64,000 nt of DNA from Halostagnicola sp. A56 (GTDB taxonomy: Archaea > Halobacteriota > Halobacteria > Halobacteriales > Natrialbaceae): NCBI RefSeq assembly GCF_000691505.1, contig NZ_JMIP02000023.1, positions 71,098 to 135,097 of the forward strand, written 5' to 3'. Positions within the stretch are counted from its first letter, which is position 1, and the number at the start of each line of letters is the position of its first letter. Positions 1-6,720 of this stretch are shown piece after piece. A program made the position numbers and the translations under genes. The notes under the pieces were generated by a model that was not told the origin of the DNA, did no database searches, and saw only the letters and a program-made list of their open reading frames with translations.

Positions 1-407
1 ACCATCGCGAGATGGCTCCAGAACAGGAAGTTGTACATCGCCCAGTGGAGGCCCGCGTACGCGTCGGCGAAGACCAGCAGCGTGAACGGGGTCCACAGTC
101 CGAGGACGATGTTGCCGACGAACGCGAGCGCGGTGAGCCAGGCCTGTTCGCGCCCGAGTTTCCAGCAGGCGATCGCCAGCGCGATAAACAGCGTCGCCAG
201 CGGGCTGTCGGGAACCCACGGCCACATGATCGTCGCAGTCTCGGCAAACTGCCCGCTGTAGTACCAGAAGCCGAACACGGTCCCCAACAGGTTGACCGCG
301 ACGACGACCCACGCCAGTCGTAGTCCGAGGTCTTCGATCACCTTCGGAACCGGCGCGAAATACGTCGGCAGTGAGGTTCGGTCGGGCAACCGACTCGTCG
401 CTGTCAT
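1..407 (-). CDS. DUF1405-type membrane protein, partial (runs off left edge)
   Basis: Reading the minus strand from an ATG at 407 gives an open frame that runs off the window. It starts MTATSRLPDRTSLPTYFAPV and has hydrophobic segments around LAWVVVAVNLLGTVFGFWYY, a short soluble stretch with MWPWVPDSPLATLF, and another membrane helix. The W-P-x-V-P-D-S-P-L turn between membrane segments is typical of DUF1405 (YpjA-like) integral membrane proteins. The family has no established biochemical role. About 135 residues are visible, so roughly the N-terminal two thirds. The upstream intergenic region holds repeat copy A, in which I see no promoter I would defend. Confidence 0.7.
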   Translation of the reverse strand, partial: MTATSRLPDRTSLPTYFAPVPKVIEDLGLRLAWVVVAVNLLGTVFGFWYYSGQFAETATIMWPWVPDSPLATLFIALAIACWKLGREQAWLTALAFVGNIVLGLWTPFTLLVFADAYAGLHWAMYNFLFWSHLAM

Positions 408-565
408 CGTCCGACGCGATGGGTGGAACCCCCAAAACGATAGCGGTCGCGGGTCGTTTCGCTCGAGCGGCCGGGACGGTTCCAGCGAGTACCGGCTACC
501 GACAAAGCCACGTACGGTGGCGCGCGCTCAGGAACGGGTCGCGAATAGCGACCCGCGAGTGCCAC

Positions 566-781
566 TCGTGCGAGGGATGAGCGAGTGTACGAGCGAATCG
601 GTTGGGGAGGACGTGGAAATCCTAGTTGCCAGCGATAGTGGTGTTCTCGAGCACTCAATCGATCCGTGCTGTAGACATCCAGTGGCTCCCAGCGATCCTC
701 AAACACACATTATTCCTGCCCTGAAACAGTAGTTATATGACACTACAGGTTGTGATGTCAAATGGAAGCCACACACTCCGC
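566..781 (+). repeat. Dispersed imperfect repeat, copy A
   Basis: This intergenic segment is partly repeated at 4879-5164 in the same orientation. Shared blocks include GTGCGAGGGATGAGCG, CGAATCGGTTGGGGAG, GTGGAAATC, TTCTCGAGCACTC, ACATTATTCC, then a near-identical block with AACAGTAGTTATATGACACT and GGAAGCCACACACTCCGC. The last block places a conserved ATG at 737 (MTLQVVMSNGSHTLR), so the repeat looks like the promoter region and first codons of one gene present twice. After the shared codons copy A diverges and stops at 853. Copy B has an extra 60 nt or so with the palindromes GATCCGAACGTAGTGAGGATC-like and CGGGGAACGTAGTGACCCG. Confidence 0.6.
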
Positions 782-786
782 AGCAT

Positions 787-863
787 GGGGGCGTTCCGTA
801 TTGAAATGCCCCGGGTGGGTCAAGCACCCGAGACGTGGCTTCCAACCCGATAGAGGATCGGTT
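787..863. other. Cluster of three hairpins in an intergenic region
   Basis: Right after repeat copy A lie three adjacent inverted repeats: GGGGCGTT pairing with AATGCCCC (one G-U), CGGGTG/CACCCG at 812-817 and 825-830, and AACC-CGAT with ATCGGTT at 844-863 (one bulge). They could form a short structured RNA or a termination region for the leftward DUF1405 gene or the 39-codon open frame from 737. Nothing identifies a known RNA family. Confidence 0.25.
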
Positions 864-1012
864 GCCATGATTGGATATCTTCTCCGCGGGCTTAAACATC
901 CCGTCCGACAGACGAATCGAACCCAATTACCGCCACTCGCTGCGCACGCACCACGAGCGACGACGAACGCATTGCCGAACACGGAACACACACTCGAGAG
1001 GAGGCGCGAGCC

Positions 1013-1351
1013 ATGACCGTCTCGACCGACGATCTGGTCGTGGACATCGTCCGCACCCTCGAGAAGGAGGGCATCCCTCGAGACGCCTACCAACTTGGCA
1101 GGGAGTTCGACCCCGAAGCGCTCGCCCGACTGTTCGAAACCGGCGGTGATTCGGTCGAAGTCCGCCTCGAGGTGCGCGGCGTTTCGTTCGTCGCGACGAG
1201 CCACGGCGTCTGGGTGACCGACGACCCACCGTCCTCTCAGCCCGAGTGCCCGACCTGTGGCCTGCCGGTTGCTGCCGTCGTCCAGTTCGTCCCGAGCTAC
1301 CACACCGCCTACCCCTGTGGGTGTCGGGTTCGGGGTGATTTGCTCGAGTAG
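1013..1351 (+). CDS. HalOD1-like domain protein with C-terminal zinc-binding motif
   Basis: A 112-residue acidic protein. The first 70 residues (DLVVDIVRTLEKEGIPRDAY, then DPEALARLF and a predicted beta-rich stretch VEVRLEVRGVSFVATSHGVW) resemble HalOD1, the small haloarchaeal output domain often found near signalling genes. The C-terminal 45 residues add CPTCG and YPCGCRV, two cysteine pairs that look like a zinc ribbon. The combination suggests a small regulatory or nucleic-acid-associated protein, but the function is unknown. No operon partner is adjacent. Confidence 0.6.
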   Translation: MTVSTDDLVVDIVRTLEKEGIPRDAYQLGREFDPEALARLFETGGDSVEVRLEVRGVSFVATSHGVWVTDDPPSSQPECPTCGLPVAAVVQFVPSYHTAYPCGCRVRGDLLE

Positions 1352-1543
1352 AGAGGCACTCAGTACTCGTTTTGTGAGTGAAAGTCGCGGTAAGTACAGG
1401 AGACTTACCTACCAGTTCGGGTCGAAATCTACCCGTCTCCTGTCAAGAACCACCTGCAAGATATAGAGGATGAGTACAGCACGCCACTTTCCTTTTGTTT
1501 CGCGCCGAAACCGACGAACCATCCATTCAGTAGACCTGCGTAT

Positions 1544-1762
1544 TTATCGAGAATCGCGCAGGCGCAGATACACTCCACTGAAGAGGAAGATTGTTGCCAC
1601 CAGCAATAGACCACCGCTCAGCACGTCTCTAAGGACTCCGGAAACTCCGGGATTTTCCACAATTCCGAAGGTGCCTTGAAATACTACCGATTGAATCACC
1701 AAAGCCAGTCCTCCAATGGATATCAGCAGTCGTAAATTTCTCACACTCTGGTCGGTGCTCAT
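1544..1762 (-). CDS. Small two-helix membrane protein
   Basis: A 72-residue protein beginning MSTDQSVRNLRLLISIGGLA. It has two hydrophobic helices (about 10-32 and 45-65) and a short charged tail. I chose the ATG at 1762 because a TATA-like TTTATC lies at about 1788-1793, roughly 27 nt upstream, the usual leaderless spacing, and because GGAGGT immediately precedes that ATG. The start overlaps the stop of the upstream MCM-like stub by four bases, so coupled translation is also possible. I do not recognise the family. Confidence 0.5.
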   Translation of the reverse strand: MSTDQSVRNLRLLISIGGLALVIQSVVFQGTFGIVENPGVSGVLRDVLSGGLLLVATIFLFSGVYLRLRDSR

Positions 1763-1932
1763 ACCTCCAAAACACATGGAAAAATGATAAATTTTTTGCA
1801 GTATCTCTCTGTTCGGTTAGCTCCTTGCTTTTCGTTGGGATATTCTTGAGCCAGTTGCTTGACTTCGTTGTCGTAATAATTTTGGAAGAATTTTTCAAAG
1901 GCTTCAACTATTTCAGAGTTCCGGGTTGCCAT
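1759..1932 (-). pseudogene. mcm: N-terminal stub of an MCM replicative helicase
   Basis: An unlisted 57-codon frame starting at the ATG at 1932. Residues 4-37 (NSEIVEAFEKFFQNYYDNEV and then KQLAQEYPNEKQ) match the opening of haloarchaeal MCM helicases, which go on for about 650 more residues. After NEKQ the match stops and unrelated codons follow (GANRTERYCKKFIIFPCVLEV is split by me at the junction: GANRTERYC, then KKFIIFPCVLEV). The AAA+ domain is absent, so it cannot act as a helicase. The 3' junction is near 1815. One of many 5' gene stubs in this window. Confidence 0.65.
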
Positions 1933-2093
1933 GATCTGGTCTAAGAAGTTGAATCAATATAGTCCTTTAAGATGATCGTTCAGTAGGACGTATCTTTGGC
2001 AAAGTGGTCTCCACCACTGCACCTTTTCCTATTCTCCTCATCGCTGCAGACATGATGACAGTACTGTAGGTGGCACTCATCACAACTACAGAA

Positions 2094-2120
2094 ATATATC
2101 CAAGGGATTGGATATATATT
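2094..2120. promoter_or_regulatory. Perfect operator-like palindrome overlapping the TATA box of the next gene
   Basis: ATATATCCAA at 2094-2103, spacer GGGA, and TTGGATATAT at 2108-2117 form perfect 10-bp inverted arms. The right arm runs into TATATATT (2113-2120), which sits about 26 nt before the ATG at 2143 and is the likely TATA element of a leaderless transcript. A dimeric protein bound here would block TBP, so autorepression by the downstream winged-helix protein is a reasonable inference. Confidence 0.6.
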
Positions 2121-2142
2121 CTAGCGGGGCGTAGTAGGGACT

Positions 2143-2667
2143 ATGCCCAACGAAACCGATGCCGACGAGGAACAAAACACTCCCTCGATGACGCGTGGTG
2201 AGCGAATTCGTGCAGCTGCACGGACGCTTAGGACGCCCCGGACCGCATCATGGGTCGCCGAGGAGACAGAAACCACCACAAAGACGGCACAAAAGTACCT
2301 CGAACAACTGGTTGAGGACAACGTCCTCCAAAAAATTGAGCGTGGCGGACAGACACTCTACTGTGTCGACCAGCTAATGGCGACCTATCGTGAAGTCGCC
2401 GCCCTCCAACGCGAACATGACCGCGAGGAGCTTGCTGACACGCTCGAGTCGATGCAGGCGCGGATAGCGGAGTGGGAAACTGCGTACGATGTCGAATCGC
2501 CCAGCGAACTCCTCGCGACTCTCGCCGATATCGACAATCCCGATGAAGCCGATTCTCGCCGCGAGATCGCCAGCGAGTGGGAGCATCTCACGGACCGGCT
2601 GCCGGTCGTCAAGGCGGCTCTAAAAGAGTACGATTGGGCGACCGACCGAGACGCAATTCTGGCCTAA
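2143..2667 (+). CDS. DUF7342-type winged-helix regulator
   Basis: A 174-residue protein. Residues 15-75 form a winged helix (GERIRAAARTLRTPRTASWV, then AEETETTTKTAQKYLEQLV and ERGGQTLYCV as wing). Residues 80-174 are an acidic helical dimerisation or partner-binding region. This is a common haloarchaeal architecture (DUF7342) usually followed by a second small gene. Here the second gene begins two bases after the stop, consistent with a two-gene operon. The TATA box is overlapped by a perfect palindrome at 2094-2117, so the protein probably represses its own operon. Whether the pair is a toxin-antitoxin module is unproven. Confidence 0.7.
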   Translation: MPNETDADEEQNTPSMTRGERIRAAARTLRTPRTASWVAEETETTTKTAQKYLEQLVEDNVLQKIERGGQTLYCVDQLMATYREVAALQREHDREELADTLESMQARIAEWETAYDVESPSELLATLADIDNPDEADSRREIASEWEHLTDRLPVVKAALKEYDWATDRDAILA

Positions 2668-2669
2668 CG

Positions 2670-3191
2670 ATGGGATTGCCAGGAACGATCGATGCCTCTG
2701 TCTGTGAACTACCACACCCTACCGCTCGCCTGACGGCTCGCGCTTGAGGGTGGGGCTTCCTGTTTCCAAGACGCGCTTTGCAGGACGGACTGCGAGATGT
2801 GCTGAATCGACACCCGACAATCACGACTGTTGGGTTCGAACCAGACAGTATCTCGAAGGAGTTCATTCGGGCGAATGTTGCTCCCGCTCGAATCACGCCT
2901 CCAACTGGTCCGGATTCCCCAGTGATCGATGTAGAGTGGCGATTTCGAGGGGATACAGAATATTATCGGATCCACTACGCTGACCCGAATACTGGATTCA
3001 ATTGTGGCTGGCACCGCGACAATGATCATCCAGATCTAGGTTCGGTACACTTCCAGTACGAACACCCCAAAACAGAGGAAGCAGATCACCTACGTTCGGA
3101 ATTCGCAAAATCGGTCCCGACGGAGATACTGTGGACTGCGCTTCAGCGATTGTTCGAAACGAAGATTCCAGAATATACGCCAATCGAATAG
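2670..3191 (+). pseudogene. Conserved partner of the DUF7342 regulator, interrupted by a 33-nt insertion with a stop
   Basis: From the ATG at 2670 the frame reads MGLPGTIDASVCELPHPTAR and then LTARA followed by TGA at 2745. Removing 33 nt between two GCGCTT copies (2740-2745 and 2773-2778) restores one frame continuing LQDGLRDVLNRHPTITTVGF and on to TPIE at 3191. The rest looks intact (RITPPTGPDSPVIDVEWRF, then HYADPNTGFNCGWHRD, ending near PTEILWTALQRLFE). The family is conserved beside DUF7342 genes in haloarchaea, but I know no function. A shorter protein from the TTG at 2779 is possible; otherwise the gene is dead. Confidence 0.6.
2740..2772 (+). other. 33-nt insertion flanked by a GCGCTT repeat
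   Basis: The insert GAGGGTGGGGCTTCCTGTTT plus CCAAGAC lies between two copies of GCGCTT and brings an in-frame TGA. The GTGGGGCTTCCTGTTTCC text resembles terminal sequences of haloarchaeal IS200/IS605-type elements, so it may be an abortive-transposition scar. It could also be a small random insertion. Confidence 0.4.
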
Positions 3192-3240
3192 GAAACCCGG
3201 ATTCATCTAGGAAACAACTGGTGTACCGAAAGCAATCACA

Positions 3241-3320
3241 AGATAACATCTGCACGAAGAAATCAAAATTATGTGAGTTACATTCACATTCAATTACTAT
3301 CTTCTGACGTTTAACCATCA
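3241..3320 (-). repeat. 80-bp perfect inverted repeat, copy 1
   Basis: Exactly complementary in sequence order to 57619-57698. Read on the minus strand it starts two bases before an ATG and encodes MVKRQKIVIECECNSHNFDF and then FVQMLS, so both copies look like the first 26 codons of the same unknown gene. Beyond 80 bp the two loci differ completely. Here the stub is followed by the 3' end of the DUF7342 partner gene, which converges on it. Confidence 0.85.
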
Positions 3321-3362
3321 CAAATATTAATAATATCAAGTTATTGCGTCCCATTCGGAGAG

Positions 3363-4772
3363 ATGTTGCATACGCCGCTCCAAGTCGTCGATGTCGCGCA
3401 TAGTCCGCTGATAACCTTTCTCGTAGGCCTTCTCACAGTAGTGGCGTTATTAGTGTGGTTGGATCTGCCAGCCTTTATCGGCTTGATTGTCTCGGCGTTC
3501 ACCGTTGGGGTGGTGAATACGGTATTCGTCGAAGATTTCGCTCCGGCGGATGCCGGCTCACAGGTTGCGACTGCGTTCGGGGAGAATATGGCGGGCATCG
3601 GGATTCCCATCCTGATGGCGGCCGTCATCGGGAAGTCGATGCTCGAGAGCGGGGCTGCACAGCGCATCATCCGCGGCTTTCAAAACGTCCTGGGGAAGGA
3701 GAACTCGGACGTCTCGCTGCTGGGGAGTAGCTCCTTCCTCGCGATTCCCGTGTTCTTCGACAGCGTCTTTTACCTGATCGCGCCCCTCGCACGGTCGATG
3801 CGCGCCCGCCTGGGGCGTGACTACACGCTCTTCATCGTCGTCGTCGGAGCAGGTGCGGCGACGGCGCACGTGTTCGTTCCCCCGACGCCGGGCCCGCTAG
3901 CTGTCGCCTCGGATCTGGAGGCCGATCTGGGTATGACGATCGCTCTCGGTCTCGTGACTGCGACTCCCGTGCTCCTCGTGGGGCTTCTCTACGGACGGTG
4001 GATCAACGCTCGGCTTGATATTCCGCTCCGTGACACGATGTCGACGACGACCGAGGAGCTCGAGGAGGTCGCGAACAAATCGACCAGGAACCTCCCGGGC
4101 ATCCTCGAGTCGTCTGCGCCGGTTCTCCTTGCAGTCGTCCTCATCGCTACGTGGACGATCGTCGATGGCTTTCAGGAAGCGATCCCGGCGCTCGCAACCA
4201 TCGAACCGGTCGCCGTCTTCCTCGGGGACAAGAACGTCGCGCTCACGATCGCCGCGATCGCGGCGGCGTACACCTTCATGCGGCAAAACGACCTGTCCCG
4301 CAACGAGTGGTCCGAAGAACTCACTGAAGCCCTCAAAAGCGGCGGGAACATTGCAGCGATTACCGCCGCCGGCGGTGCATTCGGCGCACTCCTCGCAGAC
4401 TCTGGTATCGGAGACTACCTCGCGAACGGACTGGAGGGCATCGGGATCGGCCTCCTGGTCACCGCGTGGTTGATCGCCGCGATCGTTCGCATCGCGCAGG
4501 GATCGGCGACGGCCGCAATGTTGACCGCCGCCGGCATCATGGCACCGCTGACGGGGCAGCTACAGGTCCACACGGCCTATCTGGTGATGGTCATCGGTGC
4601 CGGTGCCAACATCTTCTCGTGGTACAACGACTCCGGCTTCTGGCTGGTGAAAGAAATCGGCGGGCTCACGCAGGGAGAGACGCTCAAAACGTGGACCGTC
4701 TTGACGACGTTAATCTCCGTGTCTGGCCTGTTGATCTCGCTGGTCCTATCGACGCTCTTCCCACTCGCGTAG
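3363..4772 (+). CDS. gntP: GntP-family gluconate/hydroxyacid permease
   Basis: A 469-residue polytopic membrane protein, normal length for GntP permeases, which import gluconate or related sugar acids by proton or sodium symport. It shows many hydrophobic helices, the conserved FFDSVFYLIAPLARSM stretch (near 135), VVGAGAATAHVFVPPTPGPL (near 160) and the C-terminal GSATAAMLTAAGIMAP and WYNDSGFW motifs. The upstream AT-rich run TATTAATAATATC before 3363 may carry the promoter. No catabolic gene sits next to it, so the substrate cannot be assigned. Confidence 0.85.
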   Translation: MLHTPLQVVDVAHSPLITFLVGLLTVVALLVWLDLPAFIGLIVSAFTVGVVNTVFVEDFAPADAGSQVATAFGENMAGIGIPILMAAVIGKSMLESGAAQRIIRGFQNVLGKENSDVSLLGSSSFLAIPVFFDSVFYLIAPLARSMRARLGRDYTLFIVVVGAGAATAHVFVPPTPGPLAVASDLEADLGMTIALGLVTATPVLLVGLLYGRWINARLDIPLRDTMSTTTEELEEVANKSTRNLPGILESSAPVLLAVVLIATWTIVDGFQEAIPALATIEPVAVFLGDKNVALTIAAIAAAYTFMRQNDLSRNEWSEELTEALKSGGNIAAITAAGGAFGALLADSGIGDYLANGLEGIGIGLLVTAWLIAAIVRIAQGSATAAMLTAAGIMAPLTGQLQVHTAYLVMVIGAGANIFSWYNDSGFWLVKEIGGLTQGETLKTWTVLTTLISVSGLLISLVLSTLFPLA

Positions 4773-4878
4773 TTCTCGAGACGTTTTTTCGACACCGCAC
4801 GTGATATCACCCCACACTGGCGGGACTACCTGCGGTGGCGCGCGCTGGATCGCGGTTCGTCCGAACCGCGACCACAAT

Positions 4879-5164
4879 TCGTGCGAGGGATGAGCGCAAG
4901 CGCGGAGCAATTGCGCGAATCGGTTGGGGAGTGCGAGATCCGAACGTAGTGAGGATCTCGAAATGTGAACGGGGAACGTAGTGACCCGTGAACGGTGTGG
5001 AAATCAGTGTTGCCAGCAGTAGTAGTATTCTCGAGCACTCGGGCGATCCCTCTCGTACAACTCGAGACGCCTCCGACTCATTCGAGGAGACATTATTCCC
5101 GGCCAGAAACAGTAGTTATATGACACTACAGGTCATTGCAGCAAACGGAAGCCACACACTCCGC
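4879..5164 (+). repeat. Dispersed imperfect repeat, copy B
   Basis: Second copy of the element at 566-781. Relative to copy A it carries an extra segment with two palindromes sharing the core GAACGTAGTGA (near 4935-4975). Its right end encodes [15 protein letters not shown] from the ATG at 5120, the same start as copy A (MTLQVVMSNGSHTLR). Confidence 0.6.
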
Positions 5165-5245
5165 CTCTCGCGGACGGCGTCGACCAACCGGTTCCCGGTG
5201 ACCGTCGAAACCAGCGAATTCCTCGGCCCGACCGTTCGCTTCATG
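5120..5245 (+). pseudogene. 5' stub of an unknown small gene (MTLQV family)
   Basis: From the ATG at 5120 the frame reads [20 protein letters not shown], then [20 protein letters not shown], and meets the truncated L39e gene coming the other way at about 5245. The first 15 residues are shared with repeat copy A. After the junction the frame is merely antisense of rpl39e. I do not recognise the family. The gene keeps its own promoter-side repeat and has lost its 3' part. Confidence 0.4.
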
Positions 5246-5338
5246 GTCGGTCTTGAGCATGACCCAAGACGGAACGCGACTGTTCTGGTTCTCGAGTTTG
5301 GCGAGACGTTTTTTCTTGCCCTTCGATTTTTTACCCAT
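5126..5338 (-). pseudogene. rpl39e: Ribosomal protein L39e, C-terminus replaced
   Basis: The ATG at 5338 starts [20 protein letters not shown] and then [11 protein letters not shown], the conserved first 31 residues of archaeal L39e, a 50-residue protein lining the exit tunnel of the large subunit. The expected basic tail (about 18 residues rich in R, K, H and W) is missing. The frame instead runs into antisense codons of the MTLQV stub ([15 protein letters not shown] and on) to a stop at 5126. A TATA-like TTTTAAG near 5362-5368 gives a leaderless promoter. L31e, the usual next gene, is absent. A complete copy presumably exists elsewhere. Confidence 0.75.
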
Positions 5339-5472
5339 AGTGGGCCGATGTAACCCGCGCTGGCTTAAAATCTTGTCCATCCGTCGCCTCGGTACGAGAC
5401 GACGATTCCAGCGTGCGAACGGTTCTCGAAAGCGAGGTGGCGAGCAGTACCCACAGCGCCCTCCTCGGTAGG

Positions 5473-5480
5473 TTTAACAG
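5473..5480 (+). promoter_or_regulatory. TATA element of the mgtE pair
   Basis: GTTTAACA is centred about 26 nt before the ATG at 5502, the spacing of a leaderless haloarchaeal transcript. Confidence 0.45.
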
Positions 5481-5501
5481 GATACTACGTGACTCCGAAC
5501 T

Positions 5502-6071
5502 ATGAGTGTCCGCGGCGACGTCTGGTCGATTTACCGTGAATCGCTCCCCGTTCTGTTCGTCGCCCTCGCCGGCGGCCTGTTCGCCGGACTGGTCCTCGAT
5601 AGCATGGTCGAGCAGGCCGAGCGGTTTCCCGGGCTGCTCGTGATGGTTCCCGTCTTTCTGGCCACGCGAGGGAACGTCTACGGCGCGCTCGGCGGCCGCA
5701 TCTCGAGTGGCCTCCACCAGGGGCTGGTCGAACCGCGCTTCGACTGGAACGATCGCCTGGTCAACGCAGTCATCGCCTCGTTCGTCAACGGGATCGGAAT
5801 CTCGGTCGTAATCGGCGTCGTCACGTGGCTCGCACTCGCGCTCTTGAACTGGGAGGCAGCGACCCTCCTCGAGTTCGTCGGGATCATGCTCATTTCGGGC
5901 GTGCTAACCTCGTTCGTTATGATATTCGGGCTGCTGGCGCTGATCTTCGTCGGGTACACGCACGGCTACGATCCCGACAACCTCGTGGGACCGATCGTTA
6001 CCACCCTCGGCGACGTCTTCGGCATGCTGTTCTTGCTGTTCTCGATCGCCGTCGTCGAGGTGATCGCCTGA
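5502..6071 (+). CDS. MgtE-type divalent cation channel, membrane-domain protein 1
   Basis: A 189-residue integral membrane protein with about five helices. It corresponds only to the membrane domain of MgtE magnesium channels: MVPVFLATRGNVYGALGGRI is the conserved first-helix region, and GYDPDNLVGPIVTTLGDVFG near the C-terminus is the conserved pore/gate motif. The cytosolic N and CBS domains are absent, as in many archaeal half-size MgtE proteins. Its TGA overlaps the ATG of a second, homologous half (TGATG at 6069), so the two are translated together and likely form one pseudodimeric channel for Mg2+ or a related cation. Confidence 0.8.
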   Translation: MSVRGDVWSIYRESLPVLFVALAGGLFAGLVLDSMVEQAERFPGLLVMVPVFLATRGNVYGALGGRISSGLHQGLVEPRFDWNDRLVNAVIASFVNGIGISVVIGVVTWLALALLNWEAATLLEFVGIMLISGVLTSFVMIFGLLALIFVGYTHGYDPDNLVGPIVTTLGDVFGMLFLLFSIAVVEVIA

Positions 6072-6649
6072 TGGAGTCCTCGAGGACTGCACTCGAGTCG
6101 TGGGACGTCCACCGTATCGTCAGGAACATGTTCCCGCTTTTGGTCCTGCTCACCGTGATCGTGCTGATCGCGGGCATCACGCTGGAGGACGCCCGGGGGC
6201 TGCTCGACGAGTACGGACTGCTCGCCGTGATGGTGCCGACGATGGTCGGTATGGGCGGCAACCTCGGCGCGATATTGAGTTCGCGACTCTCCACGCGGCT
6301 GCATCTGGGAACCGCGGAGTTCGATCCACGAGACCGAGAGCTGTGGGCGAACGTGCTGGCGGTACTCGCACTCGGCGTGACGGTGTTTACCACGCTCGCA
6401 GTCGGCGCGTGGCTCATCGGACGGGTTATCGGCTCCGAGATGGCGCTGGACGTGTTGCTCGCGATCTCGCTTTCGAGTGGTCTCTCGATCGTCGTCGTCG
6501 CGATCGTCTGTAGTTTCGCCGCGACGTACGCCTCGTTTCGCCTCGGGGTCGATCCCGACGACACGACGATTCCGGTTGTCACGAACGTCGTCGACGTCTT
6601 CGGCATGCTCATCTTCATCGGCATCTCGTCGATCGTGCTGTCGCCGTAA
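6071..6649 (+). CDS. MgtE-type divalent cation channel, membrane-domain protein 2
   Basis: A 192-residue membrane protein homologous to the preceding one. MVPTMVGMGGNLGAILSSRL is the counterpart of the first-helix motif and GVDPDDTTIPVVTNVVDVFG the counterpart of the D-P-D-x-x-x-x-P pore motif. The start is the ATG at 6071, overlapping the upstream stop by one base. The convergent gene 71 bp downstream is a PhoU/TrkA-C protein, a class often found beside such mgtE pairs. That suggests a gating or regulatory partner. Confidence 0.8.
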   Translation: MESSRTALESWDVHRIVRNMFPLLVLLTVIVLIAGITLEDARGLLDEYGLLAVMVPTMVGMGGNLGAILSSRLSTRLHLGTAEFDPRDRELWANVLAVLALGVTVFTTLAVGAWLIGRVIGSEMALDVLLAISLSSGLSIVVVAIVCSFAATYASFRLGVDPDDTTIPVVTNVVDVFGMLIFIGISSIVLSP

Positions 6650-6720
6650 CTGGACTCGAGCGGTGGCGCCGTAACTGGACTCAGTCGTCGCCGCCGAAAG
6701 CCTACCGTATGCACCCGAAA

